Shown: positions 37,267 to 46,759 of the stretch, piece by piece
How positions within the stretch are numbered: the stretch's first letter is position 1
How the letters are laid out: each line of letters starts with the position of its first letter
Assembly: GCF_036697405.1 (NCBI RefSeq)
Contig: NZ_JBAHWA010000007.1
Location: 190,338 to 254,337, forward strand
Direction of reading: 5' to 3'
DNA from: Lysobacter sp036697405
GTDB taxonomy: Bacteria > Pseudomonadota > Gammaproteobacteria > Xanthomonadales > Xanthomonadaceae
DNA length: 64,000 bases
Notes under the pieces: model-generated
Told to the model about the DNA's origin: nothing
The model's database searches: none
Seen by the model: only the letters and a program-made list of their open reading frames with translations
Made by a program: the position numbers and the translations under genes

Positions 37267-37423
37267 CCGCGGGGCGGCGGCACGCGCCGTGTCGCACCGC
37301 CTGCCCAGCGCGGGTGAAACAGTACGCCGGCCGCCGCGCCCAGGATCCGCGACCTCGGCCCGGGCCCCGGCTGCGTCGGCGTCCGCGGTGCCCGGCGGCC
37401 ACGCCGCGCGCCGCGCCGCCGAC

Positions 37424-37454
37424 TTGACCTCAAGCGGCCTTGAGGTCCTATCCT
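37424..37454 (+). promoter_or_regulatory. SoxR-type (MerR-family) promoter of the ABC exporter
   Basis: A -35 element TTGACC (37424-37429) and a -10 element TATCCT (37449-37454) are separated by 19 nt, the stretched spacer typical of MerR-family promoters. The spacer and its left edge contain the perfect dyad CCTCAAG-N4-CTTGAGG (37428-37445), the SoxR half-site pattern. The match to the Escherichia coli soxS operator is close. Located 28 nt upstream of the ATG of the ABC exporter. No soxR gene is in the window. Confidence 0.85.
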
Positions 37455-37481
37455 CGTCGCCATTCCCCCTCCGGTTCCCGC

Positions 37482-39320
37482 ATGAACACCCCTGCCCCCG
37501 TCGATACGGAGGTCGTGCCGGTCGCACGCGCCGCCGGCTCGCGCGGCGACTATTCGGTCGTCGCCGAACTGCTGCCCTACCTGCGCCCCTATCTGGGCCG
37601 GATCCTGCTCGCGCTGGGCATGGTGCTGGCCGCCAAGCTGCTGAACCTGGCCGTGCCGATGGTGCTCAAGCGCATCGTCGACGGCTTGAACGTCGCGCCC
37701 AGCCTGCTGGTGCTGCCGGTCGGTCTGCTGGTCGCCTACGGCGCGGCGCGCGTGGGCACCACCCTGTTCGGCGAGCTGCGCCAGATCGTGTTCGCGCGGG
37801 TGATGGCGCGGACCTCGCGCGAGGTCACCCTGCGCGTGTTCCGCCATCTGCACGGGCTGAGCCTGAAGTTCCACCTCGGCCGGCGCACCGGCGGCGTCGC
37901 CCGCGACGTCGAACGCGGCGGTACCGCGATCACCGACCTGCTGGACTGGACCTTGTACTCGATCGTACCGGTGATCCTGGAAGTCAGCCTGGTCACCGCC
38001 GTGCTGGTGTGGACCTACGACTGGCGCTTCGCCTGCGTGACCCTGGTCACCCTGGTCGCCTACGGCGCCTGGACCTTCGCGGTCACCGAATGGCGCACGC
38101 GCTACTACCGCGCCGCGGTCGAGGCCGACACCCGCGCCAACGAGCGCGCGGTGGATTCGCTGCTCAACTACGAGACCGTCAAGTACTTCAACAACGAGGC
38201 CCACGAAGCGGCCCGCTACGACGACAACCTGCGCTCGCTGGAGAACGCACGGGTCAAGTCGACCAAGACCCTGGCCATCCTCAACCTGGGCCAGAGCGCG
38301 ATCGTCGCCATCGGCGTGACCGCAATGATGTGGCTGGCCGCGCGCGGCGTGGTCGCCGGCGAGCTCACGGTCGGCGATCTGGTGCTGGTCAACGCCTACC
38401 TGCTGCAGCTGTCGGCGCCGTTGAACATGCTGGGCATGATGTACCGCGAGGTGAAGCAGTCGTTGACCAACATGGAACGGCTGTTCGGCCTGCTCGACGA
38501 GCGCCACGATGTCCGCGACGCGCCCGACGCGGTGGCGCTGGCGCCGAGCCGGCCGCGGGTGCGTTTCGAGAACGTGCGCTTCGGCTACGACCCGCGCCGC
38601 GAGATCCTGCGCGGCATCGATTTCGAGATCGCCTCCGGCGGCACCGTCGCGGTGGTCGGGCATTCGGGTTCGGGCAAGTCGACCCTGGCGCGCCTGCTGT
38701 ACCGCTTCTACGACGTCGACAGCGGCCGCATCAGCATCGACGGCCACGACCTGCGCGAGCTGACCCAGTCCTCGCTGCGCGGCGCGATCGCGATCGTGCC
38801 GCAGGACACCGTTCTGTTCAACGACAGCATCTACTACAACATCCGCTACGGCCGGCCGGAAGCCGAACGCGAGGAAGTCGAGGCGGCCGCGCGCGCGGCC
38901 CACATCCACGACTTCATCGCCGCCCTGCCCGACGGCTACGACACGCCGGTCGGCGAGCGCGGCCTGAAACTGTCCGGCGGCGAGAAGCAGCGCGTGGCGA
39001 TCGCGCGCGCCCTGCTCAAGAACCCGTCGATCCTGATCTTCGACGAGGCCACCTCGGCGCTGGATTCCAAGTCCGAACGCGCGATCCAGGCCGAGCTGGA
39101 CCGGATCAGCGTCGGCCGCACCACCCTGGTGATCGCGCACCGGCTGTCGACGGTGATGGACGCCGACCAGATCCTGGTGATGGACGCCGGCCGCATCGTC
39201 GAACGCGGCGAACACGGCGAACTGCTGCGCAGCGGCGGCGTATACGCGCAGATGTGGATGCTGCAGCAGCGCGAGGCCGAAGCCGGGCCCGAGGCCGGCG
39301 AGCCGGCCGTCGTCGTCTGA
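37482..39320 (+). CDS. Atm1/HMT1-like ABC exporter (fused permease-ATPase)
   Basis: 612-residue half-transporter with about six membrane helices in residues 30-330 (ABC_membrane, including NYETVKYFNNEAHE, a signature of the Atm1/HMT1 group) and a nucleotide-binding domain with GHSGSGKST, LSGGEKQRVAIARAL and ILIFDEATSALD. Atm1-type exporters move glutathione-linked or persulfidated compounds and heavy-metal conjugates. The ATG at 37482 is chosen; the ribosome site is weak. It is the only gene behind a SoxR-type promoter, so it is probably induced by redox-cycling compounds. Confidence 0.92.
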   Translation: MNTPAPVDTEVVPVARAAGSRGDYSVVAELLPYLRPYLGRILLALGMVLAAKLLNLAVPMVLKRIVDGLNVAPSLLVLPVGLLVAYGAARVGTTLFGELRQIVFARVMARTSREVTLRVFRHLHGLSLKFHLGRRTGGVARDVERGGTAITDLLDWTLYSIVPVILEVSLVTAVLVWTYDWRFACVTLVTLVAYGAWTFAVTEWRTRYYRAAVEADTRANERAVDSLLNYETVKYFNNEAHEAARYDDNLRSLENARVKSTKTLAILNLGQSAIVAIGVTAMMWLAARGVVAGELTVGDLVLVNAYLLQLSAPLNMLGMMYREVKQSLTNMERLFGLLDERHDVRDAPDAVALAPSRPRVRFENVRFGYDPRREILRGIDFEIASGGTVAVVGHSGSGKSTLARLLYRFYDVDSGRISIDGHDLRELTQSSLRGAIAIVPQDTVLFNDSIYYNIRYGRPEAEREEVEAAARAAHIHDFIAALPDGYDTPVGERGLKLSGGEKQRVAIARALLKNPSILIFDEATSALDSKSERAIQAELDRISVGRTTLVIAHRLSTVMDADQILVMDAGRIVERGEHGELLRSGGVYAQMWMLQQREAEAGPEAGEPAVVV

Positions 39321-39434
39321 TCGCGAGCCTCGAAAACAGCGGGCCCGCAAGGCGCATCCGCCCGCGAGCCCGTTGCCTGCAGCGATGACGATCCGCCCCC
39401 GACCGGCGCCCTGCGGCGCCGGCCGTGGCCGGAC

Positions 39435-42400
39435 TCAGTCGCCGGTCTTGGCGGTGGCCTGGGCGGCCTCGCCCAGGTCCGGCGCCGAGGCCGACATCGG
39501 TTGCGCGCGCGGATTGAACGACAGCAGCAGGCCGAAGCTGGTGCTGGCGTCCATGCCCGAGGCATGTTCGCGGCGCAGCAGCAGCGACAGCTTCCAGCCG
39601 GCGGCGATGTCCATGTCCACGCCGCCGCCGTACATCAGCGCGTTGTCGCCGTAGCCGCGCAGGCCGAGGGTGTAGTCGTTGGCGACCGGCATCACCACGT
39701 AGTTCAGATCGACATCGCTGCTGTTGCTGATCGCGTCGCGGTACTCGAGCATCCAGTACGGGCGGAACACACCGTTCGCGCCCTGGACCAGGTAGCTGCC
39801 TTCCAGGCCCACGGCCAGGCCGTTGTTCTTCACGGTCTGCGAACCGTAGGCCAGGTCGTAGATGCCCAGGCCGAACTCGCGGTACGCATCCAGGCGCGTG
39901 CGGCTGGCGTCGAAGCGGCCGTAGCCGGTCAGGCTCGTGCGATCGCCGGTGCGCTCGTAGCCGACGGTCAAGGCGCCGAAGGACTGATTACCGTCGCGTT
40001 CGGCGGTGGCGGCCGCGCCCGCCGGATCGCTCCAGCGCTTGATGTCGAAGCCCAGGCGGCCCCAACCCAGGGTGCCGTCGACGAACAGGTGCTCGCCGTG
40101 GCGCCACAGGCCGTACACCGACAGCGAACGCTGATCGGCGTCCAGGCGCGAGCTGGAGCGGGTCAGGTCGGTGTCGTTCCAGGCGAAGCCGCCGGCCACG
40201 CCGAACAGGAACTGCTCGTTGATGCGCCAGTCGGCGCCGACCGTGATGCCGTCGCTGCGGAAGTTATAACCCTCGCTGCCGCTGCGGCCTTCGCGGTCGC
40301 CGGCGGTGACGGTGCCGGCGGTCCACACGCCCCAACCCGGCGGCAAGCGCAAGGCATCGTCGGACACCAACTGCGCCGCGGGCAGAGTCAGGCTGTTGTT
40401 GCGGCCGCTGGCCACGCTCAGGCTGATGCCGTTGCTGGAACGGTTGCCGCTGCCGTGGCGCAGCTGACGCAGGCGATCGCGGATGTTGGACTGCTGCGCC
40501 ATCGCGAAGCGCAGGCTGGTATCGACCTGCGCCTGCAGCAGACCGACCACGCCCGGATCGCGGGTCGGATCGGGACGCGCGGTGACCGCCAGCCCGGTGC
40601 TGACCGAGGCCTGCAGGTAGTTCGCCGTCGCCGCCTGGGTCGCGACCAGGGTAGCCGTGCCGGGACCGACGATGGTCACCCGGCGTCCGCTCACGGTGGC
40701 CACCGCGGTGTTGCTGCTGGTGAAGGTGAAGGCGCCGCTGGGGTTGCTGCTGGTCGGATTGGGCAGGTCGAACGCGGGCTCGCCCACGGTCTTCACCACG
40801 TTGCCGATCCAGCTCAGGCTGGGCATGGCCGCGCCGATGGTGACGTTGAGCGCGACCTGCGCGGCCGCGTTGTAGCTGCCGTTGCCGGCCTGGTTGGCGG
40901 TCAGCGCGCAGTTGCCCGCGGCCAGCATGGTCACCACGCTGCCGGCGACGCTGCACACCGCCGGCGAGGTGCTGGCGAACACCACCGGATTGCCCGAGCC
41001 GCCGCCGCTGGCGGAGATCGAAAAGCTGCCGTTGGGCGCGTACACCGGTGCGGCCGGATTGGCGGCGAAACCGGTGATGGTTTGCGGGGCCGCCGCGATC
41101 GTCACGTTCAGGCTGACCTGCGGCGCGGCGCTATAGCTGGCGTTGCCGGCCTGGTCGGCGGTGAGCGTGCAAGTGCCCGCGGCCAGCATGGTCGCGGTGC
41201 TGCCGGCGATGCTGCATACCGCAGGCGTGGAGCTGGCGAACACCACCGGATTGCCCGAGCCGCCGCCGCTGGCCGAGACCGCGAAGCTGCCGTTGGGCGC
41301 GTACACCGGCGCGGCCGGATTGGCGGTGAAGCCGGTGATGGCCTGGGTCGCCGCCGCGATCGTCACGTTCAAGCCGACCTGCGGCGCGGCGCTGTAGTTG
41401 GCGTCGCCGGCCTGATTGGCGGTGAGCGCGCAGCTACCGCCGCCGAGCATGTTGACCGTGCTGCCGCTGACCGTGCACACCGCCGGCGTGGTGCTGGCGA
41501 ACACCACCGGGCTGGTCGAGGAACCGCCGTTGGCGGAGACCGTGAACGTGCCACCCGGCGCATACGTCGGCGCAGCCGGGTTGGCGGCGAAGTTGGTGAT
41601 GATCTGCGTCGCCGCCGCGATGTTCACGTTCAAAGCGACTTGCGGCGCCGCGCTGTAGTTGACGTTGCCGGCCTGGTTGGCGGTCAGCGCGCAGTTGCCC
41701 GCGCTCTGCATCGTCACCGTGCCGCCAGCCACCGTGCATACCGCCGGCGTGGTACTGGCGAACACGATCGGATTGCCGGAGGCGCCGCCGCTGGCCGAAA
41801 CCGCGAAGGTGCCGCCCGGCGCGTACGTCGGCGCGGCCGGGTTGGCGGCGAAGCCGGTGATGGTCTGCGTCGCCGCCGCGATGTTCACGTTCAAAGCGAC
41901 TTGCGGCGCCGCGCTGTAGTTGGCGTTGCCGGCCTGGTTGGCGGTCAGCGCGCAGTTGCCCGCGCTCTGCACCGTCACCGTGCTGCCGGCCACGGTACAC
42001 ACCGCCGGCGTGGTGCTGGCGAACACGATCGGATTGCCCGAGGCGCCGCCGCTGGCCGAAACCGTGAACGTGCCGCCCGGCGTATACGTCGGCGCGGCGG
42101 GGTTGGCGGCGAACGCCGTGATCGCCTGCGCGACCGTGGCCACCGTCAGGCTGTACGCGCGGGTGCCGCTGAAGCCGTTGCTGGACGTGGCCTGGACCGT
42201 GAAGTTGTAGGTGCCCGCGGCGGTCGGCGTACCGGACAGCGCGCCCGCCGCGCTCAAGCTCAGCCCAGCAGGCAAGGCCCCGGCGCTCAACGAGAACGTG
42301 TAAGGCGCCGTGCCGCCGTTGGCGCTGCTGGCGGTGATGGTTTGCGAGTACGCGACGTTGTAAACCGGATTGGGCAAGGTCGCCGGCGCGACCGTCGTCG

Positions 42401-43655
42401 TCACCGTGGTGCAGACCAGCGCCGCGTTGCTCACGTCCGCGCCGATCGCGTTGCCGCTGCTCGGGGTGACGCTGCACAACTGCCCGGCCGGCAGCGACAG
42501 CACGCTGATGTTCCAGTTCGCGCCGAGAGGCAAACGGGTCGGGAAGACATAGCTGCTGGCGGCCTGCGCCACCACGACCTGTTGGCTGCTGACCGGATTG
42601 GTGGCGTTGAGCTGCAAGGTCACCGCGCCGGTCTGGCCGCTGGCGGCGCCGCCGACGGCGAACGTGCTCTGAGCGAAGCAGATCAGCGCCGCGCCGTTGC
42701 CGGCCTGCACGCCGTTGTTGATGGTGACCGCGCTCAGGCCGCTGGCGCCGGAACTGCCGCCGCCACCGCCACCGCCGCCGCCGTTCCAGTTGTACTGGCA
42801 GGTGGCCGTGCCCACGCCGGCACCGCCGCCGCCCGCGCCCACCGTGGCGCCACCGCCACCGCCGCCGCCGTAGCCGGCACCGGCGAAGGAACCAGAGAAA
42901 TTGAAGGAGTCGCCACCATTGCCGTTGGCCGCGTTGCCCGCGGTCGCCGGGTAGCTGCCGCAACCGCCGCCGCCCGCACCGCCGATACCGACCGAGCCGC
43001 CACCGCCGCCGTTCGGTCCGAGGGGGCCTGGCACGCTCGCGCCCACGCCGCCGACGCCGCCGCCGCCAACACCGCCGGCGCCGCCGGCGAGGACGTCGTT
43101 GTCGCTCCAGCCCGCGTTGCCGCCGCCGCCGCCGCCGCCGGCGATGCCGACCCGGTTGCCGATGCCGTTGCCGCCCACGCGCAGATCGGTGGCGCCGCCG
43201 CCCGTACCGTCGATGCCCTGGCCGACGCCGCCGGGGTTGACCGCCTGCGAGCCCTGCCCACCGACCCAGATCGACAACGTCGCGCCCGGCGTGACCGCCA
43301 GGGTGCCGCGCACGCGTCCGCCCAGGCCGCCGGTGCCGCCCGGAGAATTCGGGCTGCCGGCGATGGTGCCGGCGCCGCTGCGACCGGCGCCGCCTTGCGC
43401 GCCGCTCAGGTAGACCGTCAGCGAATGCACGCCGGCCGGTACGCTGACGGTCTGCTCGCCGCCGGTGAAACCGAAAGCCGCCGGCGTCTCCCCCACCGCG
43501 CAGCTTTGCGCCTGCGCCGGGCCGACCAGGCCCAGACCGGTCAGCAGCACCGCCCCCCACAGCGCCATGGATCTGCGCGCGATCCGCCGGAGCGGACGCA
43601 CGCATGCGGACACCGGCACGCCGGCGTTATTCGCCTTGCCCTTGCAACGATTCAT
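39435..43655 (-). CDS. Glycine-rich, repeat-containing autotransporter
   Basis: 1406-residue outer-membrane autotransporter. Order: signal peptide (about 30-50, GAVLLTGLGLVGPAQAQ); a glycine-rich domain (about 55-300) dense in GGGGGG runs; a putative Ig-like module (LPNPVYNVAYSQTITAS to SLTV); five near-identical 87-residue repeats (coordinates 40827-42131) and one divergent module (VKTVGEPAFDLPNPTSSNP). The C-terminal autotransporter beta-barrel (last 290 residues) begins about DDALRLPPGWGVWTAG. Each repeat has two cysteines (PAVC and NCALTA), which probably form a disulfide. ATG at 43655 with AGGGGG 5 nt upstream. Likely surface adhesin or shield; the exact role is unknown. Confidence 0.9.
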   Translation of the reverse strand: MNRCKGKANNAGVPVSACVRPLRRIARRSMALWGAVLLTGLGLVGPAQAQSCAVGETPAAFGFTGGEQTVSVPAGVHSLTVYLSGAQGGAGRSGAGTIAGSPNSPGGTGGLGGRVRGTLAVTPGATLSIWVGGQGSQAVNPGGVGQGIDGTGGGATDLRVGGNGIGNRVGIAGGGGGGGNAGWSDNDVLAGGAGGVGGGGVGGVGASVPGPLGPNGGGGGSVGIGGAGGGGCGSYPATAGNAANGNGGDSFNFSGSFAGAGYGGGGGGGATVGAGGGGAGVGTATCQYNWNGGGGGGGGGSSGASGLSAVTINNGVQAGNGAALICFAQSTFAVGGAASGQTGAVTLQLNATNPVSSQQVVVAQAASSYVFPTRLPLGANWNISVLSLPAGQLCSVTPSSGNAIGADVSNAALVCTTVTTTVAPATLPNPVYNVAYSQTITASSANGGTAPYTFSLSAGALPAGLSLSAAGALSGTPTAAGTYNFTVQATSSNGFSGTRAYSLTVATVAQAITAFAANPAAPTYTPGGTFTVSASGGASGNPIVFASTTPAVCTVAGSTVTVQSAGNCALTANQAGNANYSAAPQVALNVNIAAATQTITGFAANPAAPTYAPGGTFAVSASGGASGNPIVFASTTPAVCTVAGGTVTMQSAGNCALTANQAGNVNYSAAPQVALNVNIAAATQIITNFAANPAAPTYAPGGTFTVSANGGSSTSPVVFASTTPAVCTVSGSTVNMLGGGSCALTANQAGDANYSAAPQVGLNVTIAAATQAITGFTANPAAPVYAPNGSFAVSASGGGSGNPVVFASSTPAVCSIAGSTATMLAAGTCTLTADQAGNASYSAAPQVSLNVTIAAAPQTITGFAANPAAPVYAPNGSFSISASGGGSGNPVVFASTSPAVCSVAGSVVTMLAAGNCALTANQAGNGSYNAAAQVALNVTIGAAMPSLSWIGNVVKTVGEPAFDLPNPTSSNPSGAFTFTSSNTAVATVSGRRVTIVGPGTATLVATQAATANYLQASVSTGLAVTARPDPTRDPGVVGLLQAQVDTSLRFAMAQQSNIRDRLRQLRHGSGNRSSNGISLSVASGRNNSLTLPAAQLVSDDALRLPPGWGVWTAGTVTAGDREGRSGSEGYNFRSDGITVGADWRINEQFLFGVAGGFAWNDTDLTRSSSRLDADQRSLSVYGLWRHGEHLFVDGTLGWGRLGFDIKRWSDPAGAAATAERDGNQSFGALTVGYERTGDRTSLTGYGRFDASRTRLDAYREFGLGIYDLAYGSQTVKNNGLAVGLEGSYLVQGANGVFRPYWMLEYRDAISNSSDVDLNYVVMPVANDYTLGLRGYGDNALMYGGGVDMDIAAGWKLSLLLRREHASGMDASTSFGLLLSFNPRAQPMSASAPDLGEAAQATAKTGD
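40827..42131 (-). repeat. Five tandem 261-bp (87-residue) repeats
   Basis: Five in-frame units of exactly 87 codons inside the autotransporter gene, each starting like TQTITGFAANPAAPTYAPG and ending LNVNIAAA or LNVTIAAA. Units 1 and 2 are nearly identical to each other, units 4 and 5 form a second similar pair, and unit 3 is intermediate, suggesting recent local duplication. Copy number is likely to vary between strains, and the region may be collapsed or expanded in short-read assemblies. Confidence 0.92.
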
Positions 43656-44245
43656 ACAGCCCCCTGATACGGATAACGGCGTTCGCATCCGCAAATGTGT
43701 GTGAACTAGGCACGCTTTACTGCGTGACAGAGCGCACAATTTCCCCAGGCAACGATTGCACGTCGCCCAGGCCGGGGCAATCCCCGGAAGCAGGTAGCCG
43801 GCCGGCCCCCGCGGCCAGGGGGCAAGGCTTGGGGACGGCAAGCGCGCGTCGCCGCGGCGGCGCTTAGTGGTCGCGCGGCCGCAGGCTGGGGCCGGCGCGA
43901 GTCCCGGTGAAATCCGGAAATTCAGCCTCTGGACCGCTGTCCCGGCTGCGCCGCCCCAGGCCCGGAACCGGCCGCTGGATATCGCTGGCGCCGGCCCGGC
44001 GAAACCGGCGGCCTTGCGCCCCTGTCTCCCGCCTAACGGCGCATTTGAGTACGCCAACGGCGGTCGCGGGGTAGCCGGCCCGCGCCGTAGGGGCGCCGGT
44101 GCCCGCGGGCGGCCACGGGTTCGGCGGCCACGGGGCGGCGCGCGCGGCCGTGCCGGTCGCGCGCCGGGACTCCATCCGTCCCGGTCTGCTCCGGGCGGAG
44201 TCGGCGGACCGCCGCGGCGGCCGCGCGCTCAAACGAAAAGCAGGC
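43656..44245. other. Intergenic region upstream of the autotransporter gene
   Basis: About 590 nt without a supported gene. Near 43675-43700 a moderately AT-rich patch upstream of the autotransporter start may hold its promoter. The rest is very GC-rich; I see no RNA gene, repeat or riboswitch I can defend. Confidence 0.4.
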
Positions 44246-44719
44246 TCAGTACGAGGCCCCGGCCGGACGTGGCCGGCGCTCGAACATGGGCACGGTCGCG
44301 CCGGTGGCCACGCTGCCGTCGGCCTTCCAGACCAGGGTCTGCTCCGGGAACTCCTCCTTGCGGGTCATCGCATCGACCTTGGCCGCGATCAGCTTGGCCG
44401 CGCCCTTGGCGTCGGGGTTCCAGGCGAACACGCCGGCGGCGCCGTACCAGACCGCCGGGGTGGCGGCGTCCAGGCGCCGATCCGGGCACATCGTGTAGCC
44501 ACGCTGGGCCAGCACCCGCAAGGCGCCCACCGGAACCGCGCGCACGCCGGGCGTGGTGCGTTCCTTGGAATGGCCCGGGCACAGGCGCGCGGCTTCGGCG
44601 ATGGCCGATTCGTAGACCTGGGCATCGGCCTGGGCGAAGGCGCCGCCGGCGCCGAACAGCAAGCCGGCCGCGACGCCGGCCTGGAGCAGCCATCGACGGC
44701 TGCGGGGATCGATACGCAT
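44246..44719 (-). CDS. Secreted protein of unknown function
   Basis: 157-residue protein with a twin-arginine-like or Sec signal (RRWLLQAGVAAGLLFGAGGAFAQA). The mature part contains two cysteines (LCPGHS, TMCPD) and a segment AAKLIAAKVDAMTRKEEFPEQTLVWKADG. AGGAG lies 8 nt before the ATG at 44719, which settles the start. I recognise no family. Isolated between the autotransporter and the tRNA gene. Confidence 0.75.
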   Translation of the reverse strand: MRIDPRSRRWLLQAGVAAGLLFGAGGAFAQADAQVYESAIAEAARLCPGHSKERTTPGVRAVPVGALRVLAQRGYTMCPDRRLDAATPAVWYGAAGVFAWNPDAKGAAKLIAAKVDAMTRKEEFPEQTLVWKADGSVATGATVPMFERRPRPAGASY

Positions 44720-45008
44720 ATGCAAACTCCTGGTCCATGTCGGAAACACGGCGATAAGGCGACCGCAGCGCAAGCGCAGTTTCTGCCGATGCGGTCCGTT
44801 CCTCGCCATGGCGGTCAGGCTATGGGAGACCGATGTGAGGGCGCGGTGAGGCGCGCGCGCGTCCGCGCGGAACTCTGACATGGCGGCGCTCGCAGTTGGC
44901 CGAGTACAATCGGCGGATCGATACGCCGGCCCAGGCCGCCTCGCCGGATCCGGCGCAGCGCTTGCGACCGGGGTGGCCCAGCCACGCAAACGATTGATTT
45001 CATTGCAC

Positions 45009-45085
45009 GGCCCCGTAGCTCAGCTGGATAGAGCATCCCCCTCCTAAGGGGAAGGTCACACGTTCGAATCGTGTCGGGGTCGCCA
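45009..45085 (+). tRNA. tRNA-Arg (anticodon CCT)
   Basis: 77-nt cloverleaf: acceptor GGCCCCG pairs with CGGGGTC, D-arm GCTC...GAGC, anticodon stem-loop TCCCC-CTCCTAA-GGGGA with anticodon CCT, T-arm ACACG-TTCGAAT-CGTGT, and an encoded CCA end at 45083-45085. It decodes AGG. No repeated 3' fragment or integrase is seen nearby, so there is no sign of an integrated element here. Confidence 0.96.
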
Positions 45086-45169
45086 GTTATGGATCGCACG
45101 TCCTTGTGCGCAACCCCGCACATCCATGTGCGGACTTTTCAATGCTTTTTTGATTCTGGAGTTTTTGCG

Positions 45170-46702
45170 ATGACGCACGCTGTTCTGACCGCCCTCGGCC
45201 TGAAAGACGTCGAGTCCGGCACCTACCTCGGCCATGGCGAATGGGCCGCGACCCGCGATGCCGGCGTGCTGGAATCGATCAACCCCACCGACGGCGAAGT
45301 GCTGGCGCGCGTGCAGGCATCCTCGCAGAGCGATTACGACAGCATCGTCGAGCGCGCCCAGGCCGCGTTCGCGGTGTGGCGCACCACCCCGGCGCCGCGC
45401 CGCGGCGAAGCCATCCGCCTGTGCGCCGACGCGCTGCGCAAGCACAAGGACGCGCTGGGTTCGCTGGTCGCGCTGGAAATGGGCAAGTCCAAGCCGGAAG
45501 GCGACGGCGAAGTGCAGGAAATGATCGACATCGGCGATTTCGCCGTCGGTCTGTCGCGCCAGCTGTACGGCCTGACCATGCACTCCGAACGCCCCGGCCA
45601 CCGCATGTACGAACAGTGGCATCCGCTGGGCCTGGTCGGCGTGATCTCGGCCTTCAACTTCCCGGTCGCGGTGTGGGCCTGGAATGCGTTCATCGCCGCG
45701 ATCTGCGGCGACATCACCATCTGGAAGCCCTCGCCCAAGACCCCGCTGTCGGCGGTGGCCTCGATGAAGATCTGCAACGAAGCCCTGCGCGCCGGCGGCT
45801 TCCCGGACATCTTCTTCCTGTTCAACGACGCCGGCACCGAGCTGGCCTCGAACTTCGTCGACGACAAGCGCATCGCCCTGATCAGCTTCACCGGTTCGAC
45901 CAAGGTCGGCCGCCACGTCGGCGAGCGCGTCGCGCGCCGCATGGGCCGTTCGCTGCTGGAACTGGGCGGCAACAACGCCATCATCGTCGACGCCACGGCG
46001 GACCTGAAGCTGGCGATCCCGGCGATCGCCTTCGGCGCGGTCGGCACCGCCGGCCAGCGCTGCACCACCACGCGCCGCCTGTTCGTGCACGAGTCCATCT
46101 TCGACGACGTGCTGGCCAAGCTGATCGCGGCCTACAAGCAGGTCGAGAAGAAGATCGGCGACCCGACCGACCCGGCCAACCTGATGGGCCCGCTCAACAG
46201 CCGCGACGCGGTGCAGGCCTACCTGGACGCGGTCGAGAAGGCCAAGGCCAGCGGCGGCAAGGTCGAGACCGGCGGCGCGGCGATCGAGCGCCCCGGCAAC
46301 TTCGTCCTGCCGACCATCGTCACCGGCCTGAGCAACGACGCCGAAGTGGTGCAGACCGAAACCTTCGCGCCGATCCTGTACGCGATGAAGTTCAAGACGC
46401 TCGATGAAGCCATCGCGCTGCAGAACGACGTGCCGCAGGGCCTGTCCTCGTCGATCTTCACCGCCAACCTCAAGGCGGCCGAAGCCTTCCTGTCGGCGGC
46501 CGGTTCGGATTGCGGCATCGCCAACGTCAACATCGGCACCTCCGGCGCCGAGATCGGCGGCGCCTTCGGCGGCGAGAAGGAAACCGGCGGCGGTCGCGAG
46601 TCGGGTTCGGACGCGTGGCGCGCCTACATGCGCCGCCAGACCAACACCATCAACTACTCCGACGCGCTGCCGCTGGCGCAGGGCATCAAGTTCGACCTCT
46701 GA
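45170..46702 (+). CDS. amaB: ALDH7-type aldehyde dehydrogenase (piperideine-6-carboxylate dehydrogenase-like)
   Basis: 510-residue NAD-dependent aldehyde dehydrogenase. It has ISAFNFPVAVWAWN, catalytic Glu in LLELGGNNA, catalytic Cys in GTAGQRCTTTRR, and the C-terminal GGGRESGSDAWRAYMRRQTNT typical of the ALDH7/antiquitin group. These enzymes oxidise alpha-aminoadipic semialdehyde in lysine breakdown. ATG at 45170 with GGAG 9 nt upstream. A ten-pair hairpin follows. No other lysine-degradation genes are in the window. Confidence 0.9.
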   Translation: MTHAVLTALGLKDVESGTYLGHGEWAATRDAGVLESINPTDGEVLARVQASSQSDYDSIVERAQAAFAVWRTTPAPRRGEAIRLCADALRKHKDALGSLVALEMGKSKPEGDGEVQEMIDIGDFAVGLSRQLYGLTMHSERPGHRMYEQWHPLGLVGVISAFNFPVAVWAWNAFIAAICGDITIWKPSPKTPLSAVASMKICNEALRAGGFPDIFFLFNDAGTELASNFVDDKRIALISFTGSTKVGRHVGERVARRMGRSLLELGGNNAIIVDATADLKLAIPAIAFGAVGTAGQRCTTTRRLFVHESIFDDVLAKLIAAYKQVEKKIGDPTDPANLMGPLNSRDAVQAYLDAVEKAKASGGKVETGGAAIERPGNFVLPTIVTGLSNDAEVVQTETFAPILYAMKFKTLDEAIALQNDVPQGLSSSIFTANLKAAEAFLSAAGSDCGIANVNIGTSGAEIGGAFGGEKETGGGRESGSDAWRAYMRRQTNTINYSDALPLAQGIKFDL

Positions 46703-46721
46703 GGTCGGTACCGTAACGAAG

Positions 46722-46745
46722 GCGGGTCCGCCACGGCGGACCCGC
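46722..46745 (+). terminator. Perfect 10-bp hairpin after the aldehyde dehydrogenase
   Basis: GCGGGTCCGC (46722-46731), loop CACG, GCGGACCCGC (46736-46745). No T-tract follows, and the next gene starts 15 nt later, so it may attenuate between the two genes. Confidence 0.5.
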
Positions 46746-46759
46746 TGCGGGAGCACGGC

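Noticed and set aside
37289..39388. Very long open frame overlapping the ABC exporter in another frame
   Set aside because: It shadows a gene with complete ABC motifs; its translation is arginine-rich and without family features, as expected from GC-rich codons.
39501..43667. Long plus-strand frame opposite the autotransporter
   Set aside because: Periodic only because the opposite strand has 261-nt repeats; no signal, domain or ribosome site.
43860..44000. Possible riboswitch-like fold in the GC-rich region upstream of the autotransporter
   Set aside because: I could not find the conserved core of any known riboswitch; the resemblance was only to short GC-rich stems.
45009..45085. tRNA-Arg as an integration site of a mobile element
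   Set aside because: No repeated tRNA 3' end, integrase or phage-like gene is seen downstream; housekeeping genes follow.
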